From NCBI GenBank assembly GCA_013398295.1, contig VZSF01002066.1:421693-485692 (forward strand): 64,000 nucleotides of DNA, read 5' to 3'. A model generated the notes under the pieces. The model made no database searches. It was given only the letters and a program-made list of their open reading frames with translations, and had not been told where the DNA came from. The position numbers were made by a program, and so were the translations under genes. This stretch comes from Chionis minor. Taxonomy: Eukaryota; Chordata; Aves; Charadriiformes; Chionididae. Shown piece by piece: positions 12,292 through 25,904 of the stretch (the stretch's first letter is position 1; every line of letters starts with the position of its first letter).

Positions 12292-14393
12292 TGTCGGGAT
12301 GAGAAAGGGTAGACATCGGCTATACACCCCAGATGTATACGCTCCTCTGATGAGACCCACTTGTGTCCGCCCAGAACTGGCTTCCCATGTGTAAGGCTTC
12401 TATCTTAAACAAAGCATTTTGTTGAGAAGTCAGCGCACTTGTACAGAATTCATGGAAGGCACCCTTCTAAACCGAAGAAAAGCTTATGTGTCCAAAGGTT
12501 TGCTTGATTTTTTTCTTCCCTCTGCTCCCCCAACCAAACCAGTTGATCTTAAGACAGATAAGATTTCATTTCATAAGCCTTGTCTTGCTTTAAAAACAAG
12601 AAAAGAGGAGTCTCCATGCTCCAAAGAAAGCTTAAAAGAAGATTAATTAATTAATTAAGAATCTTTTCTTCTGAGTGCAACAGGATCCAAGTAACAAGTG
12701 AACTTTTCATTTCCAGTAATAGCAGAAATTACTTCAATAGCATGATTGTGAGCACCCGTGGGGCCATAATGTGAATGGTCTTTATTAAGGAATAGACTGA
12801 ACTTCTGACTATCTTTCTTCCAGTCATTTCCACAGGCTATAAACAGCGCCTGGTTTGTTGCTATTAAAAGAGTCTAAAGACGACGATGCTGAAAGCCATT
12901 ACTGTTTAAGTACTCATGGCTTGACATTAACATGAAAAATATTTTCTTGAAAGTAAAGTGAATTTGGCTTCTCCAGAATGTTACAGTTTGGTTCAGAAAT
13001 GAATATATTGAATATTTGTGATATGGGAAAGATGTTTGTTTCTGTGTTCTTCATTTTAATTACTGGTCACTAGCCCTCTGTTTTGCTTGATTTTTCAGAC
13101 ATGTATGAAGTCAGAAAACATCTTGGGGCCAGTTTTTATGTTTTCTTGGTGTTATTTTCTGCCTATGTTATTGCCTGATGAAAGAGCCTGGTCTTAGTTA
13201 ATGATCAGGCCTCATTACACGTTTGTTCCCATAAATGACCAGTCTGAGGAGCAACATTTCCTGAATAACGTGGTATTTTGCAAAATGATGCTAAGTAAAA
13301 ACTGAAGTAATCCATGATCTGCTGAGGTGATATTGAAGACATATCTCTCATGCACAGCAGACCTATGCATTAATCCTATATTTTGGGGTCTTTAATTGCT
13401 TTAAATATTTGCTTCTAGATCTGTGTTTCACACATCTTATTTACATGGTTTATTTTTCATTTTATGAACAAATCGATAACCAGACAGACTCTTTACCACA
13501 CTGGATTAGTTTTATTTATTCTCTTTGAACTTGATTAAAAAGCTGTCAAACATAAGTCTACATTTTATCAGCAGAATACTTCTACAAAACAGGGTAGGAG
13601 ATGTGTATAGCTGGAAACATACATTTCAAAATGAAACAATATTTGATATATTCTAGACAGTTACCCTTTTGTTTATCCATGACAACTGAAACTAACCATC
13701 AAATGCATAAATTGATTCAAGTCTAGCCAAGTAATCCTAAGGGCATATGAAAAGGCTTTTTTTTAAAGTTCTTTCTAGATGAATTTAATGTAGTTCACCA
13801 ATAAAGCATCCTCAGGAGCACAATACAAATGCTACAGAACATGAGATAGCTGGGGAAAGCGGGCAGATGTACAGTGTGATGAAGAATCAAAATGGATGTT
13901 ACATTAAAATGAGCAGTCATGCAATGTCTCCATTTCATGTACTGCATTTGAGTAAAAATGCCAAAATTCCAATTTTGTTTTTAATTTTTTTTAGGCACTG
14001 TTATGCCAATACTGACCTTCTGGTGGTGTGGTTTGTTATTTTTTTTTTTTTAATTTGTTTAAAAGTATTAATTGTAATGTTTTTGAACTCTTGGGATAGG
14101 AGAAATGATTATTCGTCATGTCTTTAACTTCCATTATATATCAAAGAGAGAGGTAAATTATACTCAGATTAGCTACAAATGATCTGGTATCGCTGTTTTA
14201 ATTCATTGCCTTTAATATACATATTTTAATCCATTTTCCACATATCTCCTCAATTACTATTTGTCTTTCTGTGCCATTGCATATGTTGGTAAACAGCATT
14301 TTCTATGGTCTTTGGCCATATGCTGTATGCTCAGCTTGCAAAAAAAGTGACACTTGGAGTGCTAGCATAATGAAACTCTCAAAGGGTTAATGC
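12292..14393. other. Intergenic DNA just downstream of ARHGAP15
   Basis: This is AT-rich sequence with no recognised exon, spanning the interval beyond the predicted cleavage site of ARHGAP15. A short TTAA tandem lies near 12644-12658. No further feature can be supported. Confidence 0.55.
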
Positions 14394-14404
14394 AGAATAC
14401 ATAT

Positions 14405-14593
14405 AGGCAAATGTTGACAATATTTTTTATTCCAATGTTTGAAAATTAAACACAAAATCATCATTAAGTTTTCACAAAATGAGGCATCTGTCACTTGAAA
14501 GAAAAAGAAATATTTCAGAAATATGTTTACAGAAATGTAAAAATATTAGACATCAAGACAGATGTGAACGTTTTCAATAACAGGCCCTGTCTG
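14405..14593 (-). other. ARHGAP15: ARHGAP15 3' UTR (predicted)
   Basis: The stop codon TGA at 14594-14596 (minus strand) is followed by about 165 bases to an AATAAA hexamer. Cleavage would be expected roughly 10-30 bases beyond it, near 14396-14416; the end given is approximate. The short 3' UTR agrees with what I recall of mammalian ARHGAP15 transcripts. Later alternative signals cannot be excluded. Confidence 0.65.
14426..14431 (-). terminator. ARHGAP15: Polyadenylation signal AATAAA for ARHGAP15
   Basis: The plus strand reads TTTATT, giving a canonical AATAAA on the minus strand about 165 bases after the stop codon. The sequence beyond it on the minus strand is T/G-containing, as expected for a downstream element. 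This is the first canonical hexamer after the stop that I found. Confidence 0.7.
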
Positions 14594-14777
14594 TCAGTCT
14601 TCCTCAGAGCCGAAGATCTTGCTGTACTCACTCAACATAAGTTCAACTATCTGATTTTGGTACAGCATGTGGACTGCCATGTTCCCTGTCTCCTTTTCAG
14701 GTCTAAGGAGTGTTGGTCCAAACACAATTCCTAAGCTTTGTGTTGACATAAGATTCACGGATTCCTTGGCTGCTATC
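14594..14777 (-). CDS. ARHGAP15: ARHGAP15 terminal coding exon (end of RhoGAP domain)
   Basis: Read on the minus strand, a pyrimidine-rich tract ending TTTCGTCAACAG is followed at 14777 by G as the third base of a split codon. It is then followed by 60 codons from IAAKES to FGSEED and a TGA stop at 14594-14596. The STQSLGIVFGPTLLR block is the conserved late RhoGAP helix seen across the family, and the QNQIVELMLSEYSKIF tail matches the C-terminus of ARHGAP15 as I know it. ARHGAP15 has an N-terminal PH domain and a C-terminal RhoGAP domain (about 475 residues in human). It speeds GTP hydrolysis on Rac at membranes and is best known from blood cells. The catalytic arginine is not in this exon. 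The relatives ARHGAP9, 12 and 27 share the fold, but their C-termini differ from this one as far as I recall. The open frame reads on upstream past the splice site to 14821, but that part is intron. No frameshift or premature stop is present. Confidence 0.9.
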
Positions 14778-17700
14778 CTGTTGACGAAAGGAAAGAATTG
14801 GTTAAAAAAGAGGGATGTCAAAGGAGTCGCTGTTGCATATGAAGTACATAGAGGCGCTTTTTACTGATTCTCCTAACTGGGGTGTGTGTTTGATTAAGTA
14901 ATCAGAAAGAAAGAAAAAAGGGAGGAAAGAGACAACTTCTGCCAACCTGACAAATGAGGAAAGGGGAGTCAGTTCCAGACAGCAAGATGTGCGTGGGGTG
15001 GAGGTCTAGAGCCCCATTTACAGTACTCCTATGTCAGGGCAGAATTATGTCTGGTGAATGAGCATTAGTTGTTACGCGTGCCATAGGGCAATAATTTCTG
15101 AGCTCATACATTTAGATACCAAAAATAGGGATTGCTCTTCGCGCTCATGCAACCAAGTACTTTTGGTGTCAACAGTTTTGGTGGCTCCAGGGAGAAGGTT
15201 CCCTGCTTCTCTTAACATGGTCTCCAGCACTCAGAGAGCTGGGAAAACAAGAAAAGCCCCTTAATATAGAGCTCATATGAAACACATTCCTTCTGCTAAT
15301 TTAAATCCAATAAAGTTAGTATGGTCTGAAATGGATTGTGAAATTTATATAGCTAAAGACTTTTGCATGCCTTATCCTGACACAAAGTTTCTTGAAAGAC
15401 ACTGAGACCACATACCTTAATGAGATGACTTAGAAAATAATGGTAAGGATTATAACCTTTGATATCTTTATTACCAGCAAAATTACAAGAGGAGGACTAT
15501 TATTATTAAAAGTTGATCTTATGTCTGTATTAAGACTTAATATTCTTGTGGAAATGACATTAAGGATGGAGAAGTCTGGTCTAAGAACAATATAGGTTTA
15601 ATGGATGGAGGTTAGGTAGGCAGTTTCGCATAAATCTCTGGAGTGGTGAGTATGAACTAAGTAGAAATCTATTTCCTTCCACCCTTCAGCATATATAATA
15701 TATCCGAGGTTGGAAAGAATAGTAAATGAAGATACATGTTTTATAAATAAATTACACAGCTCTCGCAAGGAATGCGAACTAAATGTAACCTTAATATGTA
15801 AACATTGGAATTTATGGGTGCTTCCTTAACCCGTTACTTTTAACTTAAATATTCTAAGTGGACTGTTGAAACCAAGTTCTGCTTTCGTCCCCTCTCAGTT
15901 CGTTGTCATTCATTTACCTTTTTAAAATCCAGACAGCAATTGAAAAGTCATTATAGTCGTCTCTGTTTTCCCATACTTGTTGCTGAACTTACAGCAAGCT
16001 ACACTATGAGTGAAAGAAACATCATGGGACATAATGGATACCGCCACTGAAAAAAAGGTTTCTTTCATGTTAGCAGGTGGGTCACACAGCAAAGAACATC
16101 TTCTTGTGGATTTCTGCCAATCTTGTCATTTGCCACTTTCCTTGAACAGCACGCTCGTGTTTTTTCCCCATATATAAATAATTCTGCCTCATGCTTGTAA
16201 CTGGTGTCCATTCCACAAAACGCTCTCCATATGGCACTAATCAGATTGGCTTAATTATTAGTTTCTTAAAATATAGCATCTTTATTATAAATTTAAAAAA
16301 TAATTATCTTTTCTATGCAGAAATGTTAACGTATCGTCTCGTCTCTTAGGAGTTCAGAAGGTCTCAAAAGTTAGGAGTTTTGTTGCCAAATGACTGGGTG
16401 GGCTTCTGATGGACATCACACATCTTTGTGACAATTAAAAATGTTTGTTACAGGGGTGAAAAGGTTGTTTTGCTGCCACTTATGCAGAAGCACATACATT
16501 GAGCTTGCATCTTCCCTGCGAGAACTCCTCGATTTGTGTTGAGCTTGTTACACCCTAGAAGTTGGAAAACGGATAAAGTATTTGCAGTTAACATCAGCAC
16601 GGGTTGAGATGATGGTTTACCAGGGGGAAAAAAGCATACTCAGCAGTTCTATCTTGTGTAACTTTAGAGGTCATCAAAGCCATGGCTTTGTGATGTGGTG
16701 GTGTTGATGATGGACAGCATTGATGAAGGTGGAGGAGAAACACCTTGCAGGGAGCAGGAGGCAGTGGACCGTGAAAGAGCAGAGTCAGGGTGAAAGTAGT
16801 GGTGGCAGAGCTCAGTTTACTGAAGGGAGACAAGGGCCTGACTGCCTGTATCTGTAAAAATTGGAGCAAGATGTTGCAGCCCTATGTTTCTGATATGGGC
16901 ACATAAAATGGAAGGTGGATGGACAACCCCTCTGTCCTTGTTTGATCATCTTTCTGAAGTGGAATAGTTCCTCGTTTTTCCTGGAGGTGCCATGCTGCTC
17001 TTGAAGTCCTGTTTTGAGTCAAGGCATTGCCAGCACATGGTCTGCAATTTCTCAGCTCTCAGGAGGTGAGGGCATGGCATGAAGCAAGGGAGGAGGCACA
17101 TGGTGTGCTTTGGTGATGGAGAGGAACCAGCTGTCTGTTGTGCTGCATTGCTAGAACGTGGCACTAAGAGCATCCACTTGTATTTGAGGCCCCTAAGCTT
17201 AACGCTAGTATAATAATTCTTGTATTGATAAAATTTCTTGAAAATTTATAAATATTTTCTATCTATTCACATAGTCATACTTGTTGTGATGACCATAATA
17301 ACAAAAAAAATATAAACCAAACAAACTCGTGAACATGGAAAGTAGTTACATAATCCATGGTAAAATAAAACTACTGGAAGGAAAGAAGGAATTCAACCCA
17401 GCCTGAATAAAATAATTATAAGTTTAGGACCTTATGCCTTTTTAAATTACAAATATTTACCAATGAAATTCTGTAACTACTATTTTTTTAATCTATCCAC
17501 AAAAAAAAAAGTCAAAGAAACCCAAAAACAAATAGGCGCAATTTAAGCTGCTACTGACGCTGCTAGGTGAAATTGAGTTGTTAAAAGAGAAAATCCCTAA
17601 AAAATGGGCAAGAGTTCTTTTTTTTTTTTTTGGCAAGAAAAAGAGCAGAAAGAGTGATACACCATTTACAACATAAAAAGTGAGAGGAAATGCCAGACCT

Positions 17701-20555
17701 ACTTTATGTCAAGCCCAAATGAAAGAAGCAATGATCCATCAATTTAAGATTATTTTAGAAACAGTCTATAATCTGGTGCCACAGATGCTGGAACCATACC
17801 AAGAAATTGTTGGGCATTATGCTGTGCAAGATTTTATTTTTTCTTCCCCCCAAATAAGTGACCTTCAACAATCCTTTCAGTCCTTTAAGATCACAAGTTA
17901 GGAGATATGCAGAAAATACAGTTCTCATTATTAATAGTAATGAAATTAATGATGTATTAAAACAGCAGAAGTGTCTGATAGGAGGGCTCTAGTGTCAATG
18001 GCAGATATATAAGCAAAAATACTTGGAATTTATGCTTTGGCTGTTGCTAAGGCAACTGTAAGCTGGAAAGCGTGTGACTGAGAGCAGGGCAACTCTACAG
18101 CTAAGAGGGTCATTGTACGGTGAGTTTGGTGCTCTAGTTCCATTAAACCTACACTTTTCCAACTCTCTAAATAAAATCATTATTAATTTTGACACTTGGA
18201 AAGCACACTGGATGATTACTTCAAACACACTAGGTTTTAGGAAATGTTCTTCATCCATTTTTACTCTGTAGTAACCACTGAGGAGGAGAAAGCATTTCAA
18301 CAGTGACTCTGATTCCTTGCCTTTTTGAATGTTCCTACTGCACATAAAAAATTGGAGACAAAAAGTCAGCATACTTAGAAAAGAAAACCCCATTGGAAAG
18401 AGCACTGTTTTCCCATAAGCTGGACAATGTTTGAGGGTAGAGTTGTTCTCTGCTAACTGCATTGGGAACCGCTCAGTCTTGCTTTCTTAGCCCCTTCCAA
18501 CCTATGAGGATTTAAGTTTGCTCAATGCCAGGGGCATTTCTACCCTTAGCAGAATTGGTTTTAGCCACGCTTACCACTCTTTATTGTTTTAAATTATTTG
18601 TAAGGGTAACTTTTCAATAAAACAATCCTGCTGCTCTTCCACGAACTGGTAATATAGACTACGGCTAAAGGGCAACACATTACAAGAAGAGCGGGTGAAA
18701 AGTGTAAGAATGGGTCACTTGGTAAAAAATTACGGGCCAGAATGGTAGGTGTACACAATGCCGTCCTCTGAATTCATGCAAGGACCGAGGCATAAGAGCA
18801 GGTTTTGATCTTATAATTATGCACAATATTTTATTTAACTAGGGAAGTCCCTGCCACGAGAGACAGAAATCAAGATCTAAACAGAGGCCAAGAAAGATTA
18901 AAGATGCATGGAAACAAAGAAAACTCCCCAGAAAGGAGAAAAAAAATGACCTATTGGTGACATCTGTCTTCTTGGCATAACAGCTGACCTTACAGAATTA
19001 GGAATCAGTGCTTCTCTAAATGGGTTATTCCATGACAGCCCGTTTGAGTGGGTTTGGTACCTTTGCTGAACTGTGCTGGCGACCACTGTTGCTCATCCCG
19101 ATGATAATTTGATATATAAGTTCCTATGAACTGCATTAATGGGTTAAAATCCACGCATCCCATTGATTCACTTTGCCAATAATTATCCTCAAATTAGCTA
19201 ATATCTGTTTCCTATATAGACTTGGGCGTATGCAAATGTAATGTTTTAGCTTGAGGACTCAGCTCTGGGAATGGCTCAGCTGCCTTCAACTCAACTCCAC
19301 TATAACACTGTTAACAGGTCTTTTCACTGCACTGTTGTGGGCCAGTTTTTATGCAGCAGCTTTCGAACTCTTGCTATTGCAGAGCTCCCAATCAATTTGA
19401 ATGTGTTAAAATTTGACTCTTAGGATGAAGAGCTTCTAGCTCAATATTTTATGGTCCTCTCCTTCCCAAATGCCTGTTCACAGGAGTTAAAAAATAACAG
19501 GTATTACATACTTTGCTTTAGTGACAAGACATTTGGGAAGGAATCATCCAACCTTGAAATAAAATCTTTATTGAAAGCAATTCTACATCCATGCCAGTCA
19601 GCTACATTGTATGATCAGGAGAGATGTCCCAGGGGAAAACTCGGCGCAGTAGACAGGGTTGATTACTTGGACCTCCTGTCAGTTCTTAACTCATTGACAA
19701 TGGCTGAGACATTCAGTACAACTTTGTTTTCTTTATTTGGAAGTAAAGTTAATATACTTACCTTAACTGTGCCAAATGTACTGGAAAATAACCTGATAAT
19801 AAAACGTACCATCCTACGAAGCGATAATGTCTGTATGTGTATAAGCACATTTTGGCAGGGCTTTTGCAGACGGGTTTTTCAGTGTTAGGAAGGAAGCACA
19901 AGCACAAAATGATGCACAGACGAACTATCAGGTTTCTTCCAAATGTATTTCTTTTGCATTTAAGGCCTGTTACAGACTTCCCTGAGATACAGCATATTAC
20001 TGCAACATCATTTTCTGTTGTAAACTTATTTCAGTGCAGCTATAGTAGTTCAGGGAAGAACTGAAGTGGGTTTTGGTATGAAAAAGACAACGGAACCACA
20101 AAGTTTGGCTTTGAGAGTCCTCTTAAAACACAAGCAATAGGTGTCCAAAAGCCTTGCAGAGATATCCATATCCAGATGGATATACCAGCTTAGGACAGGC
20201 GGCAAAATACACCCACTGTGGAGGAAGGGTGCAGGACCTGTGCGTGACCACCCCATCTTGAGAGACTTACGGAAACCATGGGTGGTAAGCCAGCCCCTGA
20301 TACCATGATCTCTATTTGTGTAGATCTTTCCCTTCATTGTGCTGCTACGTAGATAAATTTAAAATTTAGTAATAAATTGGGGTGCTTGATATTTTATGAA
20401 TGCAAACTAAACCTCATTATTATTTACGTACCGGCTTTACGGATGATTTGCTCAGTTGCATTATAGTGGTATTCACCAGCTGATGAAGCTGAGCAAGTGC
20501 AAACATTGTCAGCTGAATCCCCAGCTTGTTGCTTGTGAAATCTGCACACCATGTT

Positions 20556-20566
20556 GGGGGGGGGGG
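20556..20566. repeat. Poly-G run (G11)
   Basis: Eleven consecutive G in otherwise mixed intronic sequence. It is a candidate for sequencing error or length polymorphism. Confidence 0.95.
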
Positions 20567-22517
20567 AGACGACACACAGACGGAATTTGTGCATATGTAG
20601 CTGCAACCTGAGTTTTATGCTTATAGAGGAGCTCCAAAACACTAAAATGTCGGTCCTTTTCAAAATGTGCCATGTGATTTCTACCGCAACAACTACACGC
20701 AATTCAGGGATCACAGCGGACTAATAAAGTTTTAAGCTGCTTTCTTTTGCCCATGTAAAACGCGAAGGGACTTGAAATTCCTGTTTGCTCCATAGGTTGA
20801 ATTCGAAACAATAGCTATCCAAGACTGGTAATAGAGAAACCAGGTCATGGCGTATGATATGTTCTGAGAGGGGTCAGAAATAGTTCAGACATACTTAAGA
20901 GCTTGCTTTTGCTGAAAATAGCCTCCATGGCTCCTGGCCTACAGAAACTCCATAGGCTTCCTGTGCTCTGCAGCTGCGGGTTCATATTACAGCTCTTTGG
21001 GAAAAATCCCTTCTCTTCAGTTGCTCTGGGACACAAAAATGAGCACTCGCTGCTGTCTTCTTCTGCAGACTAGCCTTTAAATCTGACCATTGGATTAGCT
21101 ATATATAGTACCTGGACAGCTGACAGGGACCCGGTGGAGAATGGGCTTCCTCAGGGGATCCCCCGCATATCTCGCAGCATGAGCCCTTCCCTGGATGAAC
21201 TGCCTTGGAGTCTAGCCCTCAACGAAAATAATAACTAAACTAACTCCAAACATCGCTTCACAGTTGGCTGAATAGACTCCGAAAAGCTGAAGAAAGGCAT
21301 TTATTCTGGCTTAGCCTGGTTTAATAAAAGAACAGCTTAAAATAAGATCTTCTCACCATTGGGTGAGCTTTGCTACCTGTAGGATGTCCTTTCTGAAGAG
21401 GACATGCACCCTTGCCTGTGCACGCACCTCGCATAGTGCCTCTTGTAGAAAAAGTCTTCGTTTTCCAGGTGACTGGAGCCAAGACGTAAAAGCACAATTA
21501 GATATCTAAAGGGACTTGGACCTCTAAAGGGGCTTTGCTCAGGAACGTGCTTTGGAGAAGTCCTGCTTGCTCTTCTGCACAACAGGAGTTTGTGCTCCTG
21601 CCTCCACCCCCGGCTGTGGCTGTACGAAGAGAGCAGGGTAACGGGGTACCTGCATCTCAGCCTTGGGATCGTTTCTTTTTTATGGCCATCTCCTGTGTTA
21701 GAGAAGCTCCAAAGCCAGATGGTGCACACTGGTGTCCCAGCACGGCACGGGCAGCAAGGGCAGGAGCTCATCTCCATGCTGTGGTGGCTCCACTGAAGAA
21801 CTTGGTGTGGGCAGAGGCTCAAGCCCCACTTCCCCAAACCATGTTGCGTCAAAGAAATGGGTTCAGAATCTTTCTGCGAAATCTTCCCTATTACTGCAAA
21901 AGTTCCAGGTCTCCCTTTCAGGAGACTGACCCAGCTGGGTGACCTGGCAAGTTCTTCCATTTACTGACAACCAGTACTCTGTCCTCCCAGTTTGGCTTGG
22001 TTTTTAATTTTTTCGTGTGCGAATGCAAACTGGTTCTGACTAATACTCATAAGACCAGGGGGAGGAGGAGATCTAGCTAGGCCATGTTATCACAGTGCAA
22101 GTTGCTATAGAGCAACGTTGCCTGTTTGGGGACAGGAGTTGGTAGGAATCAGCTGAAGGCCATGAACTTCCTTAGGAAGCATCTCAGACTCCTCTGGCTG
22201 CAGCTCTGCACACAGGACATTCTTTTTTGCCTTCTCTAACAGCCCTGTAGCAGCATATATATCTCAAACAATGGTGAACCCCTCTTCAAAAGCCACGCTA
22301 CCACTGCAAGCACAAGTCTCTCCTTGGGGAGAGGATGGGAGAGAACAAAACCACCCGTGACAGATGTTAGGCAGATGCTAATGCACTTCTTAGAGGTGCT
22401 TGGATAGTAAAGTGATAAAGGCAGTGTGAGGCTACACAGAATAATATATGTTCAGACAGAGATATAACACACAGAGCCCTTAACTGTAATTTTGACTGGT
22501 GGTGTAACTTATTGTGA

Positions 22518-22534
22518 TTTTTTTTTTTTTTTTT
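22518..22534. repeat. Poly-T run
   Basis: About 17 consecutive T, with a second T run around 22553-22562. No LINE or SINE body was recognised beside it. Confidence 0.9.
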
Positions 22535-24045
22535 GTTAAATTCTATTTCTGATTTTTTTTTTGTGCAGAACAGCTAGCTTATTGTAAAGACCAACCTGGC
22601 AGAGGTCCTGGATCTGTACACTTTTGTGGCCTGCGTGGCTCAGAAGGCAACAGATCATTTTACATGAATAAAGCTTTAACTTTTTAAATTACTCAAATAT
22701 TTTCCTTCAAGAATGCCTGAAGCTATGTTTCCTTGTAACCTTAAAAATAAAAAGCAGTTAGTAACAATCTCCCTTAAATCAAGAATTGTAAATATAGAAC
22801 CTTTATCATCAGCACAGCACATCCAAAAATGTCTTTGTAAAATAAATCAAATTATATGAGTTAATTGATTCCAGGCAACATCAGCAACTGCAGGTGGAAA
22901 CTGAATAACAGGATGTTTAATGAGGGACTATTAATCAAAATTGACAATATCAATTCCTGTTTCTTTTATTTGAATTCTACCTGCAAAATCCACGGACATA
23001 CTTGCTGAATTTTTAAATAAAATTTAAAAGTAAAGAAAACGCTAACACTTGGGATTTTAGCTTTAGATGTAGGGCTATTTGTTTAAACAGTGAAAGGATA
23101 TCCTAAATCCAATTTGACAGGCAATGCCAAAGATGCCAGTGGTAATTAATTAGCACTTAATTTAGACCACAGAACAACAGGATATGGAATTGGTGCTCAG
23201 TGCCATTTCCCCTTAGGCTTCATCTCATGAGGGTCAGGAGTATGGCTGTTGCATTGAAGGTCAGTAAATAAATTGGGGGAACACATTGACACTGGACTTT
23301 TCATGATAGATATCCTTCACCCTTATTACTGCCTCTGGCTATCGCTGATGAGAAAAGGACTGCAATTGTTCTGTGAAGAATGCTGTACACAGGCTGGATT
23401 CGAGCAAGGTAGCGTTTGAACTCGCGTGTTGTACAGTAGTAGCAGCGCGGGATGCTTCCTATGGGCAGAGAGCTGTCTCAACTTTGTTTCTGGGCTGGAA
23501 ATAAACTTCCAGCGGTAGCACGGGAAGCTTGAAGAACTCTGACAGGCAAGAAAATTCACTTAAAAGCGGTCCTTAAGTTTGCTAGCTTAGCTTTAGATTA
23601 AGCATAATTAAAATCAATGGAAGATTTTAAAGTGAGGTTAGAAACTAGGTCAGCGAGGGAAAAAACACATTTCCTTATTATCCTCTTGTCTTTGTCTTAA
23701 TAATATTTGGTACTCCTCCATAAAGCTAAAGGCTCTTAATAAAGGTGGATTGATGTTATTAACAGCCTTGTTTTTTTGATGGGGACAGCAAGGCTTTGAC
23801 ATGCCTAGTGATGGACAGACAAAAAGTACATGCCAAAAAAGCAGAGCCACCAGTTCTGCTGGTAACCCAGCTGTTTTTTAACTCAGGGAGAGAAGCCTTC
23901 TACAATACACCCAAAGCAGAGGATATATGGAAAGCACGCAGGAGACCCTATGGACACTTGTTTAGAGACGCACATAAATCGCATTCTTTGGTTCAGATTT
24001 ACTGGTAAGAAAAATAGAAGGATGATGAGGCTCAGTATATCAGGT

Positions 24046-24496
24046 GATTCTGCCCCACTGCTCTGCTCTGGTGAGGCCCCATGGACCTCTTGGAGTGAGT
24101 CCAGAGGAGGCCACAAAGATGATGTGAGGGCTGGAGCCCCTCTGCTGTGAGGGCAGGCTGAGAGAGTTGGGGTTGTTCAGCCTGGAGAAGAGAAGGCTCC
24201 AGGGAGACCTTATAGCAGCCTTCCAGTACTTAAAGCAGCTCCAGGAAAGCTGGGGACAAAAAGAAGGAAGGTTTAGACTAAATATAAGGAAGAAATGTTT
24301 TATGCTGAGGGTGGTGAGACACTGGCCCAGGTTGCCCAGAGAGGTGGGAGATGCCCCATCCCTGGAAACATTCCAGGTCAGGTTGGACGGGGCTCTGAGC
24401 AACTCGGTCTAGTTGAAAATGTCTCTGCCCATGGCAGGAGGGTTGGACTAGATGGACTTTAAAGGTCCCTTCCAACCCACACTATTCTATGATTAC
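24046..24496 (+). mobile_element. CR1 LINE 3' fragment, plus orientation
   Basis: The copy holds the end of CR1 ORF2 and the 3' UTR. It begins near TGCCCCACTG, continues through GTGAGTCCAGAGGAGGCCAC, CAGCCTGGAGAAGAGAAGGC, AGGAAGAAATGTTTTATGCT and GGTTGCCCAGAGAGGTGGGA, then GGTCCCTTCCAACCC, and ends in ACTATTCTATGATTA. It is truncated at the 5' end and looks shortened inside, around the CTGGGGACAAAAAGAAGG block. The frames it leaves open on both strands are decayed and non-functional. Confidence 0.95.
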
Positions 24497-25369
24497 ACCC
24501 ACCTTTCCAAAGAGCAGCTCGGGTGGCAGGGTGTCAGTGCTGGCACAGATACTCAGCGGTGTTACAGCTTTCTGAAATGGCTTCTTATGAAGTATACTGC
24601 AATATGCTTAAGTAGTCCGCTTCCACCATGGCCCCCAGGATGATGAACAATGGGAACTTCAGCAGTTACAGCAGGGAAATTCTTCCTGCACATCCTAGAT
24701 GTACTCTACTAGCACAGTTTTATCCCCTTGGTCCCCAGAAGGGCTGTCTGCATTGGTATGTCAGGAAAACACTGAGTTAGACAGCAGTTCGTGCTCAGAA
24801 AATGTATTTTGGAAGCTCCAGGTTAACAGTTATTTTAACTCTCACTTCATCGCAGCTTTTGCAGCATCTCTCTCGACAGTGAGTGAAATTTTGATTACTG
24901 TTACAGTCACTGACAAAACTCCCAGTGACTGAGAGCCAGAATAGAGTCAGAATTTCACCTTGTATAAGCTTAACTTTTCTCATTTTGGATGATATCTACT
25001 TTTACTAAGTGGAATTACTGCTTTTGACTATGTTCAATCTATAACCTCTTGCAGCCTTCAATTATAGCCTTTTTGTGCTACAGTAATCCAGCTGACAGCA
25101 AATAATTCAGCCCCGGACATGACAGGTTTACTTTCTGACTTAAAGCTCAAAAGTGGCAATTGGCTGGAATTTCAACTTGGGATGCTGAACTGTACACAAT
25201 GTGCTCCGAAATGCATCTTTGCTGGGGAACGTCTTGTGAAAAATTTTGTTTCTCTAACAACACATAGTTTTTGTCCAACGTCACAAATAAATTATTTAAT
25301 TTTGTGAGTCAGCAAGTAGTTTTTGATGTTGAAATCAGAGAATGGGGCAAAGAATTCCATGAAAGTCAG

Positions 25370-25904
25370 AGAACTGTGTCCAGTTCTGGGCTCCCCAGTT
25401 CAGAAAGGGACAGGGAACTGCTGGAGAGGGGACAGCAAAGGGCTACAAAGATGATTAGGAGACTGTAATGTTTTCTTATGAGGAAAGGCTGAGGGACTTG
25501 GGTCTTTTTAGTCTAGAAAAGAGAAAACTGAGGGGAGATCTCATTAATGCTTATAAATACGTAAAGGGAGGGTGTTGGAAGGATGGGACCAGTCTTTTTT
25601 CAGTGGTGCCCAGTGATAGGACAAGAGGTAACAGGCACAAACTTGACCATAGGAAATTCCGTCTGAACATGAGGAGGAACTTCTTTCCTTTGAGGGTGGC
25701 AGAGCACTGGAACAGGCTCTGTGTTCCTCAGGAGGAACACCTCCACCACAGAGAGGTGGTGGAGTCTCTGACTCTGGAGACATTCCCAACCCGCCTGGAC
25801 ACCATCCTGTGCAACCTGCTGTAGGTGGACCTGCTCTGGCAGGGGGGTTGCACCAGATGATCTCCAGAGGTCCCTTCCAATCCCAGTGATTCTGATTCTG
25901 TGAA
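25370..25904 (+). mobile_element. CR1 LINE 3' fragment with internal palindromic insert
   Basis: The longest CR1 copy in the window runs from ACTGTGTCCAGTTCTGGGCT to GTGATTCTGATTCTGTG. It covers the AGGAAAGGCTGAGGGACTTG and CAGTGGTGCCCAGTGATAGG blocks and the same 3' end type as the copy at 12024-12291. It carries extra sequence at 25720-25764, where other copies read straight into CAGAGAGGTGGTGG. That extra part holds two perfect inverted repeats (25723-25738 and 25741-25764). An open frame of about 118 codons follows old ORF2 but is interrupted and lacks the reverse transcriptase. Confidence 0.95.

Noticed and set aside
1..14393. 3' end of GTDC1, expected convergent neighbour in mammals
   Set aside because: No exon resembling its C-terminal region was seen on the plus strand. 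It probably lies farther left.
17995..18462. 155-codon minus-strand open frame
   Set aside because: AT-rich intronic sequence, no motif, length within chance.
19451..19888. 145-codon plus-strand open frame
   Set aside because: It lies opposite to the host gene with no domain or regulatory signal.
21373..21960. 195-codon minus-strand open frame, the longest in the window
   Set aside because: It has no domain, an arginine/serine/cysteine-rich composition, overlapping plus-strand frames and no splice or promoter signals. Frames of this length are expected about once by chance in 64 kb read six ways, more so in GC-richer DNA.
25468..25824. 118-codon frame in the CR1 copy
   Set aside because: It is decayed LINE sequence without the catalytic region.
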